A DNA stretch of 64,000 nucleotides from JANQKX01 sp039028695 (GTDB lineage: Bacteria > Pseudomonadota > Alphaproteobacteria > Kiloniellales > Kiloniellaceae). The DNA lies in contig JBCCHN010000007.1 in assembly GCA_039028695.1 (NCBI GenBank), forward strand, positions 19,199-83,198. Direction: 5' to 3'. Both the position numbers and the translations under genes were made by a program. Shown here piece after piece: positions 17,220-25,543 of the stretch. The first letter of the stretch is position 1; each line of letters starts with the position of its first letter. The notes beneath the pieces are model-generated. The model saw only the letters and a list, made by a program, of their open reading frames with translations. It did not search any database and was not told the DNA's origin.

Positions 17220-18086
17220 ATGACAGGGGTGGGGAGTATATCCAATCTCACATCCGCAACTTTGTTCGATACCAGGGCCTATCCAATCCATGAGAGGGAT
17301 CAACCCGCTTATGGAGCACTTCTAAGACGCACCAGGGACAGCCTCGCGGCGAAAAATTGCGCCCAACTCAGCGATTTTCTGCGTGCAGAAACCCTTGAAG
17401 CAATCCAGGCCGAAGCCCTCCAGCACCGTCCAAAGGCCGTCTTTCACCAGGCCGACTTGAATCCCTATTTTTCCGAGCCACCCACAAACAAGCCGGCAGA
17501 CCACCCCTTGCGGCGCCTTGCGCCGCGGCGACATGGGATGATTCGCGCGGACTTTTTTGATCGGGCTGGTGTCACCTGGGCCCTCTTTCAAAACGCCGAT
17601 CTGTGTCAATTCGTAGCGGATAGCCTCGGCTTCTCCCGGCTCTACCCCTATCCGGACCCCTTTGGCAGCGTGAATGTGAATGTGCAGCCGCCCGGTCGGG
17701 AATTCTCTTGGCACTTCGATACCAACGACTACACCGTTTCCATCGGCTTGACCCAATCCGCAGAAGGAGGCGTATTCGAATATGTCCCCGACATCCGCAC
17801 CGATAAATCCGAAAACTATGACGAGGTCAAGGCGGTCCTGGATGGTGACCGCCAAAAGGTTCATAGCCTGGTACTGAAACCAGGTGACCTGCAGCTTTTT
17901 AGAGGCGGTTATAGCCTGCACCGAGTGACCGCGCCGGTCGATCAGGAGCGACATAGCCTCTTGCTCAGCTATGTGGAGGACCCAGACTACGTCACAACAC
18001 CCGAGGCGGCACAACGCATGTGGGGCGAGGCTCATCCCCTCCACCATCAACGGGCAAGCAGGACCAACGCCAAAGGGACACATTAA
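17220..18086 (+). CDS. 2-oxoglutarate/Fe(II) oxygenase, HalD/ArpA-like
   Basis: 288-residue non-haem iron oxygenase of the HalD/BesD-like group. The facial triad is visible: His165 and Asp167 in SWHFDTNDYT and His234 in YSLHRV, with Arg244 ten residues later as the 2-oxoglutarate anchor. Because the triad keeps Asp (HxD), it should be a hydroxylase rather than a halogenase, whose relatives have Gly or Ala there. VNVNVQPPG and the GGVFEYVPDIR run are family features. AAAGGAAAG precedes the ATG. It closes the MttB operon, 15 bases after the flavoprotein. A role in hydroxylating a free amino acid or betaine is likely; hydroxylation next to an N-methyl group would be one way to demethylate. Confidence 0.8.
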   Translation: MTGVGSISNLTSATLFDTRAYPIHERDQPAYGALLRRTRDSLAAKNCAQLSDFLRAETLEAIQAEALQHRPKAVFHQADLNPYFSEPPTNKPADHPLRRLAPRRHGMIRADFFDRAGVTWALFQNADLCQFVADSLGFSRLYPYPDPFGSVNVNVQPPGREFSWHFDTNDYTVSIGLTQSAEGGVFEYVPDIRTDKSENYDEVKAVLDGDRQKVHSLVLKPGDLQLFRGGYSLHRVTAPVDQERHSLLLSYVEDPDYVTTPEAAQRMWGEAHPLHHQRASRTNAKGTH

Positions 18087-18109
18087 AACTAGCAACGATC
18101 GAGCCGTCT

Positions 18110-18994
18110 TCAGCCACCCTGACGGATAGTCCGGTATATGGCGGAAAAATCCAATTTGCCCGCGTCGGCGTCGGCCACATAGTCGCCGAATCGCCGCGCC
18201 GCTTCAGCGCCGAAGGGTGTAGCTTGCCCCGCTGCCTGAGCCGCCTCTTGTGCCAGCCCTAGGTCCTTGGCCATAAGGCGAGCCGCGAAGCCAGGCGCAT
18301 AGGCCTTGGATGAGGGTGCGTCGGGGGTCAATCCGGGCACCGGGCAACGGTTCTCCAAAATCCAACTTTGCGCCGCCGCACCTTTGCAGAGATCGAAAAA
18401 CTTTTGCGGATCCAGGTCCAGGGCATCGGCCAATGCAAAAGACTCACAAACCGCCAAGGCGGTGATGCCGCAAATCATGTTGTGGCAAGCCTTGGCGGCC
18501 TGGCCCGATCCGGCAGTGCCAAAATGCAAAACTTTTGTGCCCATCGCCGCCAACACGGGCTTCACCCTTTCCACATCGGCCCCATCGCCTCCGGTCATGA
18601 AGCTCAAGGCGCCCGCCCGCGCGCCCTCGGCACCGCCGGAGACCGGTGCATCCACAAAGCCCAGGCCGTGAGCCGCAGCCTTTTCCGCCAAATGGCGGGT
18701 TGTGGTCACATCGATGGTCGAGCAATCGATAAAAATTCGACGGGCCGGGCCCGCCATGCCTTGAACCGCCTTGTGCACTTCTGCCACATGCCTGCCTTCA
18801 GGCAGCATTGTGATCAAGTAGTCGGCTCCTTCGGCTGCTTGGGATAGGCTGGAACAGCGCCCTTTCAGCTCTGCCCCCGCTGCCGTAGACAGGTCCCAGG
18901 CCGCGACATCAAAGCCTTGATCTTGTAATCGCTGGGTCATAGGTAGGCCCATAGTGCCCAATCCAATAAAACAAATTCGCTTCACCTCGTTCAT
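18110..18994 (-). CDS. NAD(P)-dependent beta-hydroxyacid dehydrogenase (3-hydroxyisobutyrate dehydrogenase family)
   Basis: 294-residue enzyme of the HIBADH / tartronate semialdehyde reductase family. Seen: nucleotide-binding FIGLGTMGLPM (residues 9-19), the FVDAPVSGG substrate loop near 115-123, and the catalytic lysine in GQAAKACHNM near residue 171. These enzymes oxidise the hydroxyl of short 3-hydroxyacids to the semialdehyde. It converges with the 2OG oxygenase gene and is followed upstream by a LysR regulator on the same strand. A role in the last steps of the adjacent catabolic locus, with the class III aminotransferase at 20 kb processing the semialdehyde, is plausible. Confidence 0.88.
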   Translation of the reverse strand: MNEVKRICFIGLGTMGLPMTQRLQDQGFDVAAWDLSTAAGAELKGRCSSLSQAAEGADYLITMLPEGRHVAEVHKAVQGMAGPARRIFIDCSTIDVTTTRHLAEKAAAHGLGFVDAPVSGGAEGARAGALSFMTGGDGADVERVKPVLAAMGTKVLHFGTAGSGQAAKACHNMICGITALAVCESFALADALDLDPQKFFDLCKGAAAQSWILENRCPVPGLTPDAPSSKAYAPGFAARLMAKDLGLAQEAAQAAGQATPFGAEAARRFGDYVADADAGKLDFSAIYRTIRQGG

Positions 18995-19003
18995 CGTCTT
19001 GTT

Positions 19004-19930
19004 TCATCCCTTTTGAAATGCACTGCTTTGTCGACACCAGCGCGAAAGGGCCATGGCGACCGCCTTGATCACCTTCCCATTGGCAGACTCGTCACGCCGC
19101 AGAGTGACATGCCAAGACAACATTACACCCGCGGGTCCCACCCTTGACGCAACGATGCGACCATTCCGCATCGCCTCTTGAACCGCCCAGCCGGCCAACA
19201 CCGAGGTACCCAAGCCAGCAGCCACCAGTTCCACAATGGCCTCGGGCAATTCCACCGTCTCGGTCCAGTTGGGAAAGGTATTATTGGGCCGGAACAAGCG
19301 GGCGTATTCCCGATCCGGTTCGGGGATCCGAGTGTAGGTTATAAAGTCCTCGCCAACGATGTCACGGCCATCGATATGATCATGCCCGGCCAGTTTATGG
19401 TCCGGCGCCATGATAAAGAGCAGCTCGTCATCAAAGAGGTGTAGGGACTCGCACTGAGTGCCGCCGGCTTCGCCGGATTGAATGACCAAATCCACCGTGT
19501 GGTCGGTCAGACTCTCCATGGGGCTGCGCGATGCAGCTGCCACCACCTGTAGGCCCACGTCCGGCATCACATTGCGCAGGTGCAGTAGGAAAGGCGGCAG
19601 CCAGTGATAGGCGCTATAAGCCTCGACGGTCAGGCGCACCACTTGGCGCACTCCCTGGACCATGCGTTCGGCGTCCGCTTCGGCCCGAACCAAATCACCG
19701 ATCAGACGCTCAGCCACCTGCGCCAGATACTCGCCGGCCGCCGTCATACGCAAGCGCTTTTGGGAGCGGGAGAAAAGCGGCACTCCCAAGCGCCGCTCTG
19801 CCTCGCGAATACGGTGGGACAAAGCAGACGGGGTAATGCCCAAACGCTCGGCCGCATCGGTTACCCGGGGTGTCTTCGCCAAAGTGGCGATCATTTGATA
19901 GTGCCTCAGATCCAAAAGAGGAAAGTTCAT
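19004..19930 (-). CDS. LysR family transcriptional regulator
   Basis: LysR regulator of about 308 aa. The N-terminal helix-turn-helix is clear (RHYQMIATLAKTPRVTDAAERLGITPSAL in sections, SHRIREAERRLGVPLFSR), followed by a two-lobed effector domain with the LTVEAYSAYHWLPPFL start resembling MetR-type members. The ATG at 19930 is preferred to an upstream TTG at 19966. It is transcribed divergently from the aminotransferase (20045) and would share the 19.93-20.04 kb intergenic region with it. It may also control the hydroxyacid dehydrogenase gene 10 bases downstream. Confidence 0.87.
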   Translation of the reverse strand: MNFPLLDLRHYQMIATLAKTPRVTDAAERLGITPSALSHRIREAERRLGVPLFSRSQKRLRMTAAGEYLAQVAERLIGDLVRAEADAERMVQGVRQVVRLTVEAYSAYHWLPPFLLHLRNVMPDVGLQVVAAASRSPMESLTDHTVDLVIQSGEAGGTQCESLHLFDDELLFIMAPDHKLAGHDHIDGRDIVGEDFITYTRIPEPDREYARLFRPNNTFPNWTETVELPEAIVELVAAGLGTSVLAGWAVQEAMRNGRIVASRVGPAGVMLSWHVTLRRDESANGKVIKAVAMALSRWCRQSSAFQKG

Positions 19931-19974
19931 GGTCTTTAACTGAAAAAAATTCACAAAGAGAGCCAAATTTGGAG

Positions 19975-20001
19975 ATTGAAATTCAATTCATAAGCGCTGA
20001 A
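19975..20001. promoter_or_regulatory. Candidate LysR-type operator between lysR and the aminotransferase
   Basis: Two overlapping inverted repeats: ATTGAA-A-TTCAAT (19975-19987) and TTCA-TAAGCGC-TGAA (19987-20001). The second has the T-N11-A character of LysR boxes. Their place between a divergent LysR gene and its neighbour fits autoregulation. Short arms make this tentative. Confidence 0.4.
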
Positions 20002-20044
20002 AGTCAAGCTGAAGCGTCCTTGACCTCCATTGGGAGTCCAATTC

Positions 20045-21436
20045 ATGGATCATGCCCCTGAACCACCGCTGACAAACCAAAGCTATTATGAGCTAGACCG
20101 GGATCATCACATCCACGGTCAAACCAACCTGCGCCAGCAAAGCGAAGACGGCCCGACGGTGATGGTGACCAAAGGCCATGGCGTGCGCTTTACCACCGAT
20201 GACGGGCGCCAGATCATCGACGGCTTCTCCGGACTGGGCTGCGTTTCTTTGGGCTATCACAACGACCGGCTGGCTGCGGCGGCCAAGCGCCAGATGGACG
20301 AGTTACCCTTTGCCCCCACCTTCTACGGCCGCTCCCACCCTAAAATTGCCGAGCTGGCCAAGCGCCTGACCGGCATGGCTGCCGTACCGATGGACCGGGT
20401 CATGTTCCAATGCTCCGGGTCCGAGGCCAACGATGCCATCATCAAATTCTTGTGGTACCGCAATATTGCGCGGGATCAGCCCAAGCGACGCAAGATCATT
20501 TCCCGCTGGCGGGGCTATTACGGCAACACGGTGGCGGCGGTCAGCGCCTCGGGCCAGCCCCATATGCATGCTAAATTCGGTCTGCCCTTGCCAGGCTTCC
20601 TGAAACTCTCCACCCCGAACTATTACCTGGCGCACCAGGGGGGAGAGAGCGAGGAGGAATTCTCCGCCCGCATGGCGCAGGAGTTCGAGGAGTTGGTGCT
20701 CACCGAAGGACCGGACAGCATCGCCGCATTTTTCGCGGAGCCCATGCAGTCGGGCGGCGGCGCCATTCACCCGCCGGAAGGATACTGGCCGGCAATGCAG
20801 GCCGTGATCCGCAAATACGGCATTCACTTTCATGTGGACGAGGTGGTTTGTGGTTTCGGCCGAACGGGTCACATGTGGGGCGCCCAGGCCTTTGACCTGG
20901 AGCCGGACTCCACGTCCTGCGCGAAGGCCCTGACCGCCGCCTTTTTCCCTATGTCCGCCCTGATGATCAAAGAGGATTTTTACCAAGATATGATGCGTAA
21001 CTCGGACGAGGTCGGGGTGCTGGGCCATGGCTTTACCTACGCCGGCCATCCGGTGGGTGCGGCCGTTGCACTGGAGGCGTTGCAGATTTATCAGGACATG
21101 GATCTGGTGGGACACGTGCGCCAGGTTTCAGAACGCTTTTTAGCACGCTGCACGGCCCTACAAGATCACCCCTTGGTCGCCGACGTTCGCGGTATCGGTC
21201 TTTTCTGCGGTATCCAGCTCATGGCGGATAAAAAAAAGCGCCAGCCCTTCGACCCGGAACTTAAGGTCGGCGTGCGAGTGCAAGATGCCGCCCATGAACT
21301 GGGCCTTTATCTGCGCTCCATCACACCGGATCGAATCAGCTTCATGCCGCCCCTGATCATCAACGAAGCCGAAATCGACGAAGCCTCGGAGATTCTGAAA
21401 CAGGCGCTAGACAAGGTCTGGGCACAGATTCGCTAG
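20045..21436 (+). CDS. Class III (omega) aminotransferase
   Basis: PLP-dependent aminotransferase of about 463 aa. Seen: HHIHGQTNL at the N-terminus, FQCSGSEANDAIIKFLWY (PLP phosphate cup), WRGYYGNTVAA with the ring-stacking aromatic, HVDEVVCGFGRTG (Asp binding the PLP ring nitrogen), and the Schiff-base lysine in SCAKALTAAFFPMSA. Enzymes of this group use omega-amino acids such as beta-alanine, taurine, putrescine or aminoisobutyrate as donors. The ATG at 20045 has GGGAG upstream and is preferred to the TTG at 20030. Divergent from lysR, so probably its target. Confidence 0.9.
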   Translation: MDHAPEPPLTNQSYYELDRDHHIHGQTNLRQQSEDGPTVMVTKGHGVRFTTDDGRQIIDGFSGLGCVSLGYHNDRLAAAAKRQMDELPFAPTFYGRSHPKIAELAKRLTGMAAVPMDRVMFQCSGSEANDAIIKFLWYRNIARDQPKRRKIISRWRGYYGNTVAAVSASGQPHMHAKFGLPLPGFLKLSTPNYYLAHQGGESEEEFSARMAQEFEELVLTEGPDSIAAFFAEPMQSGGGAIHPPEGYWPAMQAVIRKYGIHFHVDEVVCGFGRTGHMWGAQAFDLEPDSTSCAKALTAAFFPMSALMIKEDFYQDMMRNSDEVGVLGHGFTYAGHPVGAAVALEALQIYQDMDLVGHVRQVSERFLARCTALQDHPLVADVRGIGLFCGIQLMADKKKRQPFDPELKVGVRVQDAAHELGLYLRSITPDRISFMPPLIINEAEIDEASEILKQALDKVWAQIR

Positions 21437-21455
21437 GAGAGGAACACGAGTCCAC

Positions 21456-21983
21456 TTAAGCTTCAGGGGGTCGAACGGAGACCACAAGCGGACCGTTGGT
21501 TTGCCTCAGGAGATCCAGCAGATCCGCTTTGGCCAGAGCCACGCACCCTTCAGTAGGACCGTAATCCGGACTGGCCACATGCAAAAAGATCGCGCTGCCG
21601 GCGCCGGGGATCGGCGGGCGGTCATTGTAGCCCAAAACGCCAACGATGTCGTAAAGGTCATCGGCGCGCCAAAGTTCCTCATGGCTGGCCACGAAAGGCA
21701 GCTTAACAGCTTCGTTGTAGCAGGCATGGGAGGGGTCGTCACACCAGCCGTCGTCCTGATGAATAGTCTCCCAACTTAAATCAGTTGTCGCTGACGATGG
21801 GCCGGAGATTTTATCTGGCCGAAAGAGAATTTTGCGCAACGGCCAGTTGCCCACAGGGGTTGCGCCGTCCCCCTCCCTTTTGGAATTGGTGATGCCGCCG
21901 CGGCCGATGGCGCATCGCCACTGTCGATCTTGCAGGCGCGCCCACCACAGGCCGTCAACATGAAAAACCTCTAAGTCGACCAT
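21456..21983 (-). CDS. L,D-transpeptidase / YkuD-domain protein
   Basis: 175-residue YkuD-fold protein. The catalytic block is IFLHVASPDYGPTEGCVALA, with the conserved His and nucleophilic Cys, and GATPVGNWPLRKI is the usual upstream element. No signal peptide is visible (N-terminus MVDLEVFHVDGLWWARL), so it may be exported by another route or act on cytoplasmic muropeptides. It would form 3-3 crosslinks, or attach or recycle peptides in peptidoglycan. Ends 20 bases from the convergent aminotransferase stop. Confidence 0.85.
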   Translation of the reverse strand: MVDLEVFHVDGLWWARLQDRQWRCAIGRGGITNSKREGDGATPVGNWPLRKILFRPDKISGPSSATTDLSWETIHQDDGWCDDPSHACYNEAVKLPFVASHEELWRADDLYDIVGVLGYNDRPPIPGAGSAIFLHVASPDYGPTEGCVALAKADLLDLLRQTNGPLVVSVRPPEA

Positions 21984-22035
21984 GAAACGGTCGCCTCCCC
22001 TGAAAAGTGACGTCAGATCACTCTATCCGGCTTGA

Positions 22036-22983
22036 TCAATCAATCAGAAAAGAGGTTCGCCTTCCCAGATCTTCTTGAGCTTGGCGTTGATCCGTCAGGC
22101 TTTCGTACTTGTCCAAAGCCTGCAACATCTTTTGGGCGAAGTCCACGGGCGCTTCCCCTTCAGCAGGGGGTACGGCTTGGGCCACCGGTATCACGCTGCC
22201 GCGCGGGACCGAACCAGAAGCAACGACGGCTGCTGCTTCACCATTGGGAAAGGGCGGCCGGTCAGCCCGTTGGGCCAGGGGGTTATCCTGCACAGGCCCA
22301 GAAGGTGCCGCTGCAGGCGTGGCGGGCCGCTTCTCGGAGTGCAGATCCGCGGCAAATGCCTGAAGCGCCGCCAATCCGGTAAGCGCCTGATCACGAGAGG
22401 CGACCATTGGCGAGGACACAGCGGAGGCCTGGAGCGGCAGAAAATTCGGAGGCTCCTGGTTGGAAGCCGCGGATTGGGGTGCCGGTCCGGATTGAGGCGG
22501 CTCGGAGGTCGCCAGGCTTGGAGCCTCGAGCTGGCCTGGGTCATCGACATCCCCTCCGGTGGCAAAAGCCATTACATGCGCGCCGAGGTCCTTGCCGCTG
22601 GTCTCCTCCGAGACGATGTTGGCCATGGAAACGAGAAGCCCCATGGGGCCGCCGTAAATCATCGAACCGATCATTCGCGCAGGCCCGCCAATCTCGTCGC
22701 CGGTGATTTCTCGATAAACCGATGCTATGCCCGGAATGTGGTGAAGAGGATTGGCCACGTCCAATAGATCGCCAAAAGTGAGGTCCGCCGATGGGCCCCC
22801 TGGGCCCAAGTCCCGCAAGCCTCGTTCATTGTTCTCGCTACCAATGGTTAGACGCTCGCCACTATCATCCGGCCGAGTCTTAGCCACGGTTACGGTCAAA
22901 TTCTTGGCCTTGTCCGAGGCAGAAGAACCGCCCAGGGCCGGTCGCATGATGTCGTTAACCGCTGCTTCCATTCTCACCGCCAT
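22036..22983 (-). CDS. Conserved alphaproteobacterial hypothetical protein
   Basis: Unrecognised function. About 315 aa. The middle part (LTFGDLLDVANPLHHIPGI, VYREITGDEIGGPARMIGS, then MIYGGPMGLLVSMANIV) looks like a conserved core with a short glycine-rich amphipathic segment, as seen in a family of proteins from Rhodospirillales with no assigned role. The rest is low-complexity, rich in Pro, Ala and Ser and likely disordered, with a C-terminal FAQKMLQALDKYESL helix. Start uncertain (22983 or 22971). Upstream of the L,D-transpeptidase on the same strand, so possibly cell-envelope related, but that is only position. Confidence 0.6.
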   Translation of the reverse strand: MAVRMEAAVNDIMRPALGGSSASDKAKNLTVTVAKTRPDDSGERLTIGSENNERGLRDLGPGGPSADLTFGDLLDVANPLHHIPGIASVYREITGDEIGGPARMIGSMIYGGPMGLLVSMANIVSEETSGKDLGAHVMAFATGGDVDDPGQLEAPSLATSEPPQSGPAPQSAASNQEPPNFLPLQASAVSSPMVASRDQALTGLAALQAFAADLHSEKRPATPAAAPSGPVQDNPLAQRADRPPFPNGEAAAVVASGSVPRGSVIPVAQAVPPAEGEAPVDFAQKMLQALDKYESLTDQRQAQEDLGRRTSFLID

Positions 22984-23172
22984 CAATAACTCTGCAAATA
23001 GGATGCAACAACCGGGCCAGGTTGAAGCCTCGAAAGTCGTCTAAAATATCCAGGAAAATCAATAGTTTTCAAAACGACTCGGACCTGGCCAGGCACCTTT
23101 TGCCCAGGGCAAGCAGATCTTGCCGGTTGCCCCCGTCCTCATTCTGACATTTTGAAGGTTAGGGTCTGGACC

Positions 23173-24366
23173 CTAGAACAGATGGCCAAAGCGACTGGCC
23201 TTGGTCGCCAGGTAAAAATCATTATGGCCATTCGAGGGAAAGCTGTGCGGCACCCGTTCGACAACGGTCAGGCCCCAGGATTGACCCCAATCCGTAAGCC
23301 CACCAACTTTCTCCGGGTTGTTGGTCAGCAAGCGAATGCGGTCAAAACCCAATTGCCGCAGCATCTCTGCGGCGGGCTTGTAAATCCTCTCATCCGCGCC
23401 AAAACCCAGGGTCTCGTTAGCCTCCAACGTGTCCGCGCCCAGATCCTGCAACTGATAGGCCCGCAGTTTGTTGACCAAGCCGATGCCGCGCCCTTCCTGA
23501 TTAAGATAGAGCAAAATCCCCGCACCCTCTTTGCCAATTGCCTCGATGGCACCGCGCAGCTGATCGCCGCAGTCACAGCGCAATGATCCCAGGAGGTCAC
23601 CCGTAAAACACTCGGAATGAAGCCGCACCAACAACGGATTTTCTGGCTTAGGCCGGCCAACAACGATGGCCAAATGCTCCACTCCACCGTCACTGGGGCG
23701 AAAGGCGATGACCCTGGTGTCTTCGGCCCCTTCAAGAGGGATACGCGCCTCGGCCACCCGAACCAGCTGATGCGCCGCCGCCAGGCCATAGTGAGTTACG
23801 TCATCGGCCCAAACCCATAGTAATCCATGGTTTTCACTCCATTGGCGCAAACTATCCGGCGACTGAGCCTGCAGGGGTGCAATCACCGCTGCCGGTAACA
23901 AGCGGGCGAGCTTTGCCAAGTCGATGGCACCTTGCGTTAACGACAGGGGCAGCGGGTCTCGGACCAGATTAAATTCGGCCGGCATGTTCGGGGGGACCGG
24001 ATCTGCGAGCGGGCCGATCGCCTTTGCATCCAAATCCGCGAGGGAAAGGGCCAAAATTTGATCCGCGCCGGTTTTGCCCTGGGCGGATAGGACACCGATC
24101 GCCGCGGCCCTTTCAGGCGTAATCAGCAAGACCGGGTTTGTCCCGGAAAGATCACGAAACTGTGTCAGTATATTATCGGTCACGGCCTCGGCGGGCACCG
24201 CCAGAGCCGCATGACCATCCCGCGCCAATAAAATTAAGGGTGCACCGCGACGCACTTCGGCAAGCGCCCGTTCCACGTTACGCAGAATTGCCGCATCTTC
24301 CAGACGCTCTTTTGCCGGAATGGCCTGCATTTGCCTTTCAGTCCGATTACCAATGAAAACAGTCAT
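23173..24366 (-). CDS. ribA: GTP cyclohydrolase II with degenerate RibB-like N-terminal domain
   Basis: First committed enzyme of riboflavin synthesis, opening GTP to 2,5-diamino-6-ribosylamino-pyrimidinone phosphate. The C-terminal half carries the zinc-binding CFTGDLLGSLRCDCGDQL and catalytic LNQEGRGIGLVNK motifs, and TNNPEKVGGL. The N-terminal ~190 residues (NVERALAEVRRGAPLILLARDGHAAL in part) follow the layout of DHBP synthase RibB but lack its DDEDRENE acidic motif, so this half should be inactive. Such hybrids are known in alphaproteobacteria. The ATG at 24366 has GAGG upstream; the longer frame to 24459 has no support. No other rib gene nearby. Confidence 0.9.
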   Translation of the reverse strand: MTVFIGNRTERQMQAIPAKERLEDAAILRNVERALAEVRRGAPLILLARDGHAALAVPAEAVTDNILTQFRDLSGTNPVLLITPERAAAIGVLSAQGKTGADQILALSLADLDAKAIGPLADPVPPNMPAEFNLVRDPLPLSLTQGAIDLAKLARLLPAAVIAPLQAQSPDSLRQWSENHGLLWVWADDVTHYGLAAAHQLVRVAEARIPLEGAEDTRVIAFRPSDGGVEHLAIVVGRPKPENPLLVRLHSECFTGDLLGSLRCDCGDQLRGAIEAIGKEGAGILLYLNQEGRGIGLVNKLRAYQLQDLGADTLEANETLGFGADERIYKPAAEMLRQLGFDRIRLLTNNPEKVGGLTDWGQSWGLTVVERVPHSFPSNGHNDFYLATKASRFGHLF

Positions 24367-24847
24367 GGGACCTCGCCCGGAGCGGGCAGTTGGGACCCTT
24401 GTCTCGTATCCTATTATGTGGCACGCCCGCGAGAATGAGCCAACGGGAAAATGGTTCACGGCCGGAGGATGGCCTGCACCAAGGCTGCCATATCAGCCCG
24501 AAAACAGAAAAAATCCCGATCTTCCTATCGAACAAGCCATAGACAGCACGATATTGGTCTCCAGCCATATTGGATCTAAATTGAACTAACTTATGAGTTA
24601 TATTACTTATCTCTTTATTGTTTTTGTTATTTTTTTATTTTCATAAGAAAACGAGCAGGAATTGAGCCGCTTGTTCAAACCCCTCCACCGATCAAGCTCT
24701 TATTGCCTTTTCCCCTCACACCTTGAACCGACCCAGAGCCAGTGTTATTTGGAGTGACACATGGTCTGACATGGAAAGTGACCATTTGCGATAGGGTAAG
24801 TCCTGCATGACAGGCAAAAATGGGGCGCGAAGACAAGGGCGGATACT
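24367..24847. other. Divergent intergenic region between ribA and the response regulator
   Basis: 481 bases with no convincing gene. A markedly AT-rich tract (about 24575-24660, with T-runs) lies in the middle and probably carries promoters for one or both genes. No recognisable FMN riboswitch fold was seen upstream of ribA. Confidence 0.5.
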
Positions 24848-25543
24848 GTGAACAGCACAAACGGAAAAAAGATCCTGCTTATCGACGATGACGATGCCTT
24901 GCGTCAGTCCCTCAGCGAACAATTACGTTTACATGAAGAATTCGAGACCATTGAGGCCGATGGCGGTGCGCGCGGTCTAGAATTGGTCAAAAACGAGTAC
25001 TTCGACGCCGTCTTGCTGGATGTGGGCCTTCCCGATATGGACGGCCGCGAAGTCTGTCGCCTGATGCGCCGTAGCGGGATCAAGTCTCCCATCATTATGT
25101 TGACGGCTGCCGAATCCGACGCCGATACAATCTTGGCCCTGGATGCAGGCGCGAATGATTATGTGACCAAGCCTTTCAAACTGGGCGTTTTACTCGCCCG
25201 GCTCAGAGCTCAATTACGCCAGCACGAGCAAAGCGAGGACGCAGTTTTCACGATCGGGCCCTACACCTTTCGCCCGAGCGCCAAAATGCTGGTACATGGC
25301 GAGTCGAAAAAGAAGGTGCGATTGACGGAGAAGGAGACCTCGATCCTGAAATATCTCTACCGCAGCGGCGCCGCCGTGGTCGGTCGTGACGCCCTATTGG
25401 GCGAGGTTTGGGGGTATAACGCAGGTGTCACCACGCACACCCTGGAAACACACGTTTACCGGCTCAGGCAAAAGATTGAGGCGGACCCGTCGAATGCGGA
25501 AATCTTGGTGACAGAACCGGGTGGCTATCGTTTGGTGCCCTAG
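24848..25543 (+). CDS. OmpR/PhoB-family response regulator (orphan)
   Basis: 231-residue two-component regulator. Receiver domain: acidic pocket LLIDDDDAL, phospho-accepting Asp58 in AVLLDVGLPDMDG, and the switch lysine in YVTKPF. C-terminal winged helix with RLTEKETSILKYLYRSG and ETHVYRLRQKIEADP and a final GGYRLVP. It starts at GTG 24848. No histidine kinase gene lies next to it, so its sensor is elsewhere. It overlaps the convergent MFS gene by four bases at the 3' end. Confidence 0.9.
   Translation: MNSTNGKKILLIDDDDALRQSLSEQLRLHEEFETIEADGGARGLELVKNEYFDAVLLDVGLPDMDGREVCRLMRRSGIKSPIIMLTAAESDADTILALDAGANDYVTKPFKLGVLLARLRAQLRQHEQSEDAVFTIGPYTFRPSAKMLVHGESKKKVRLTEKETSILKYLYRSGAAVVGRDALLGEVWGYNAGVTTHTLETHVYRLRQKIEADPSNAEILVTEPGGYRLVP

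Noticed and set aside
17220..18086. Radical halogenase of the HalD/BesD type
   Set aside because: The metal triad keeps Asp167, which blocks chloride binding in this family.
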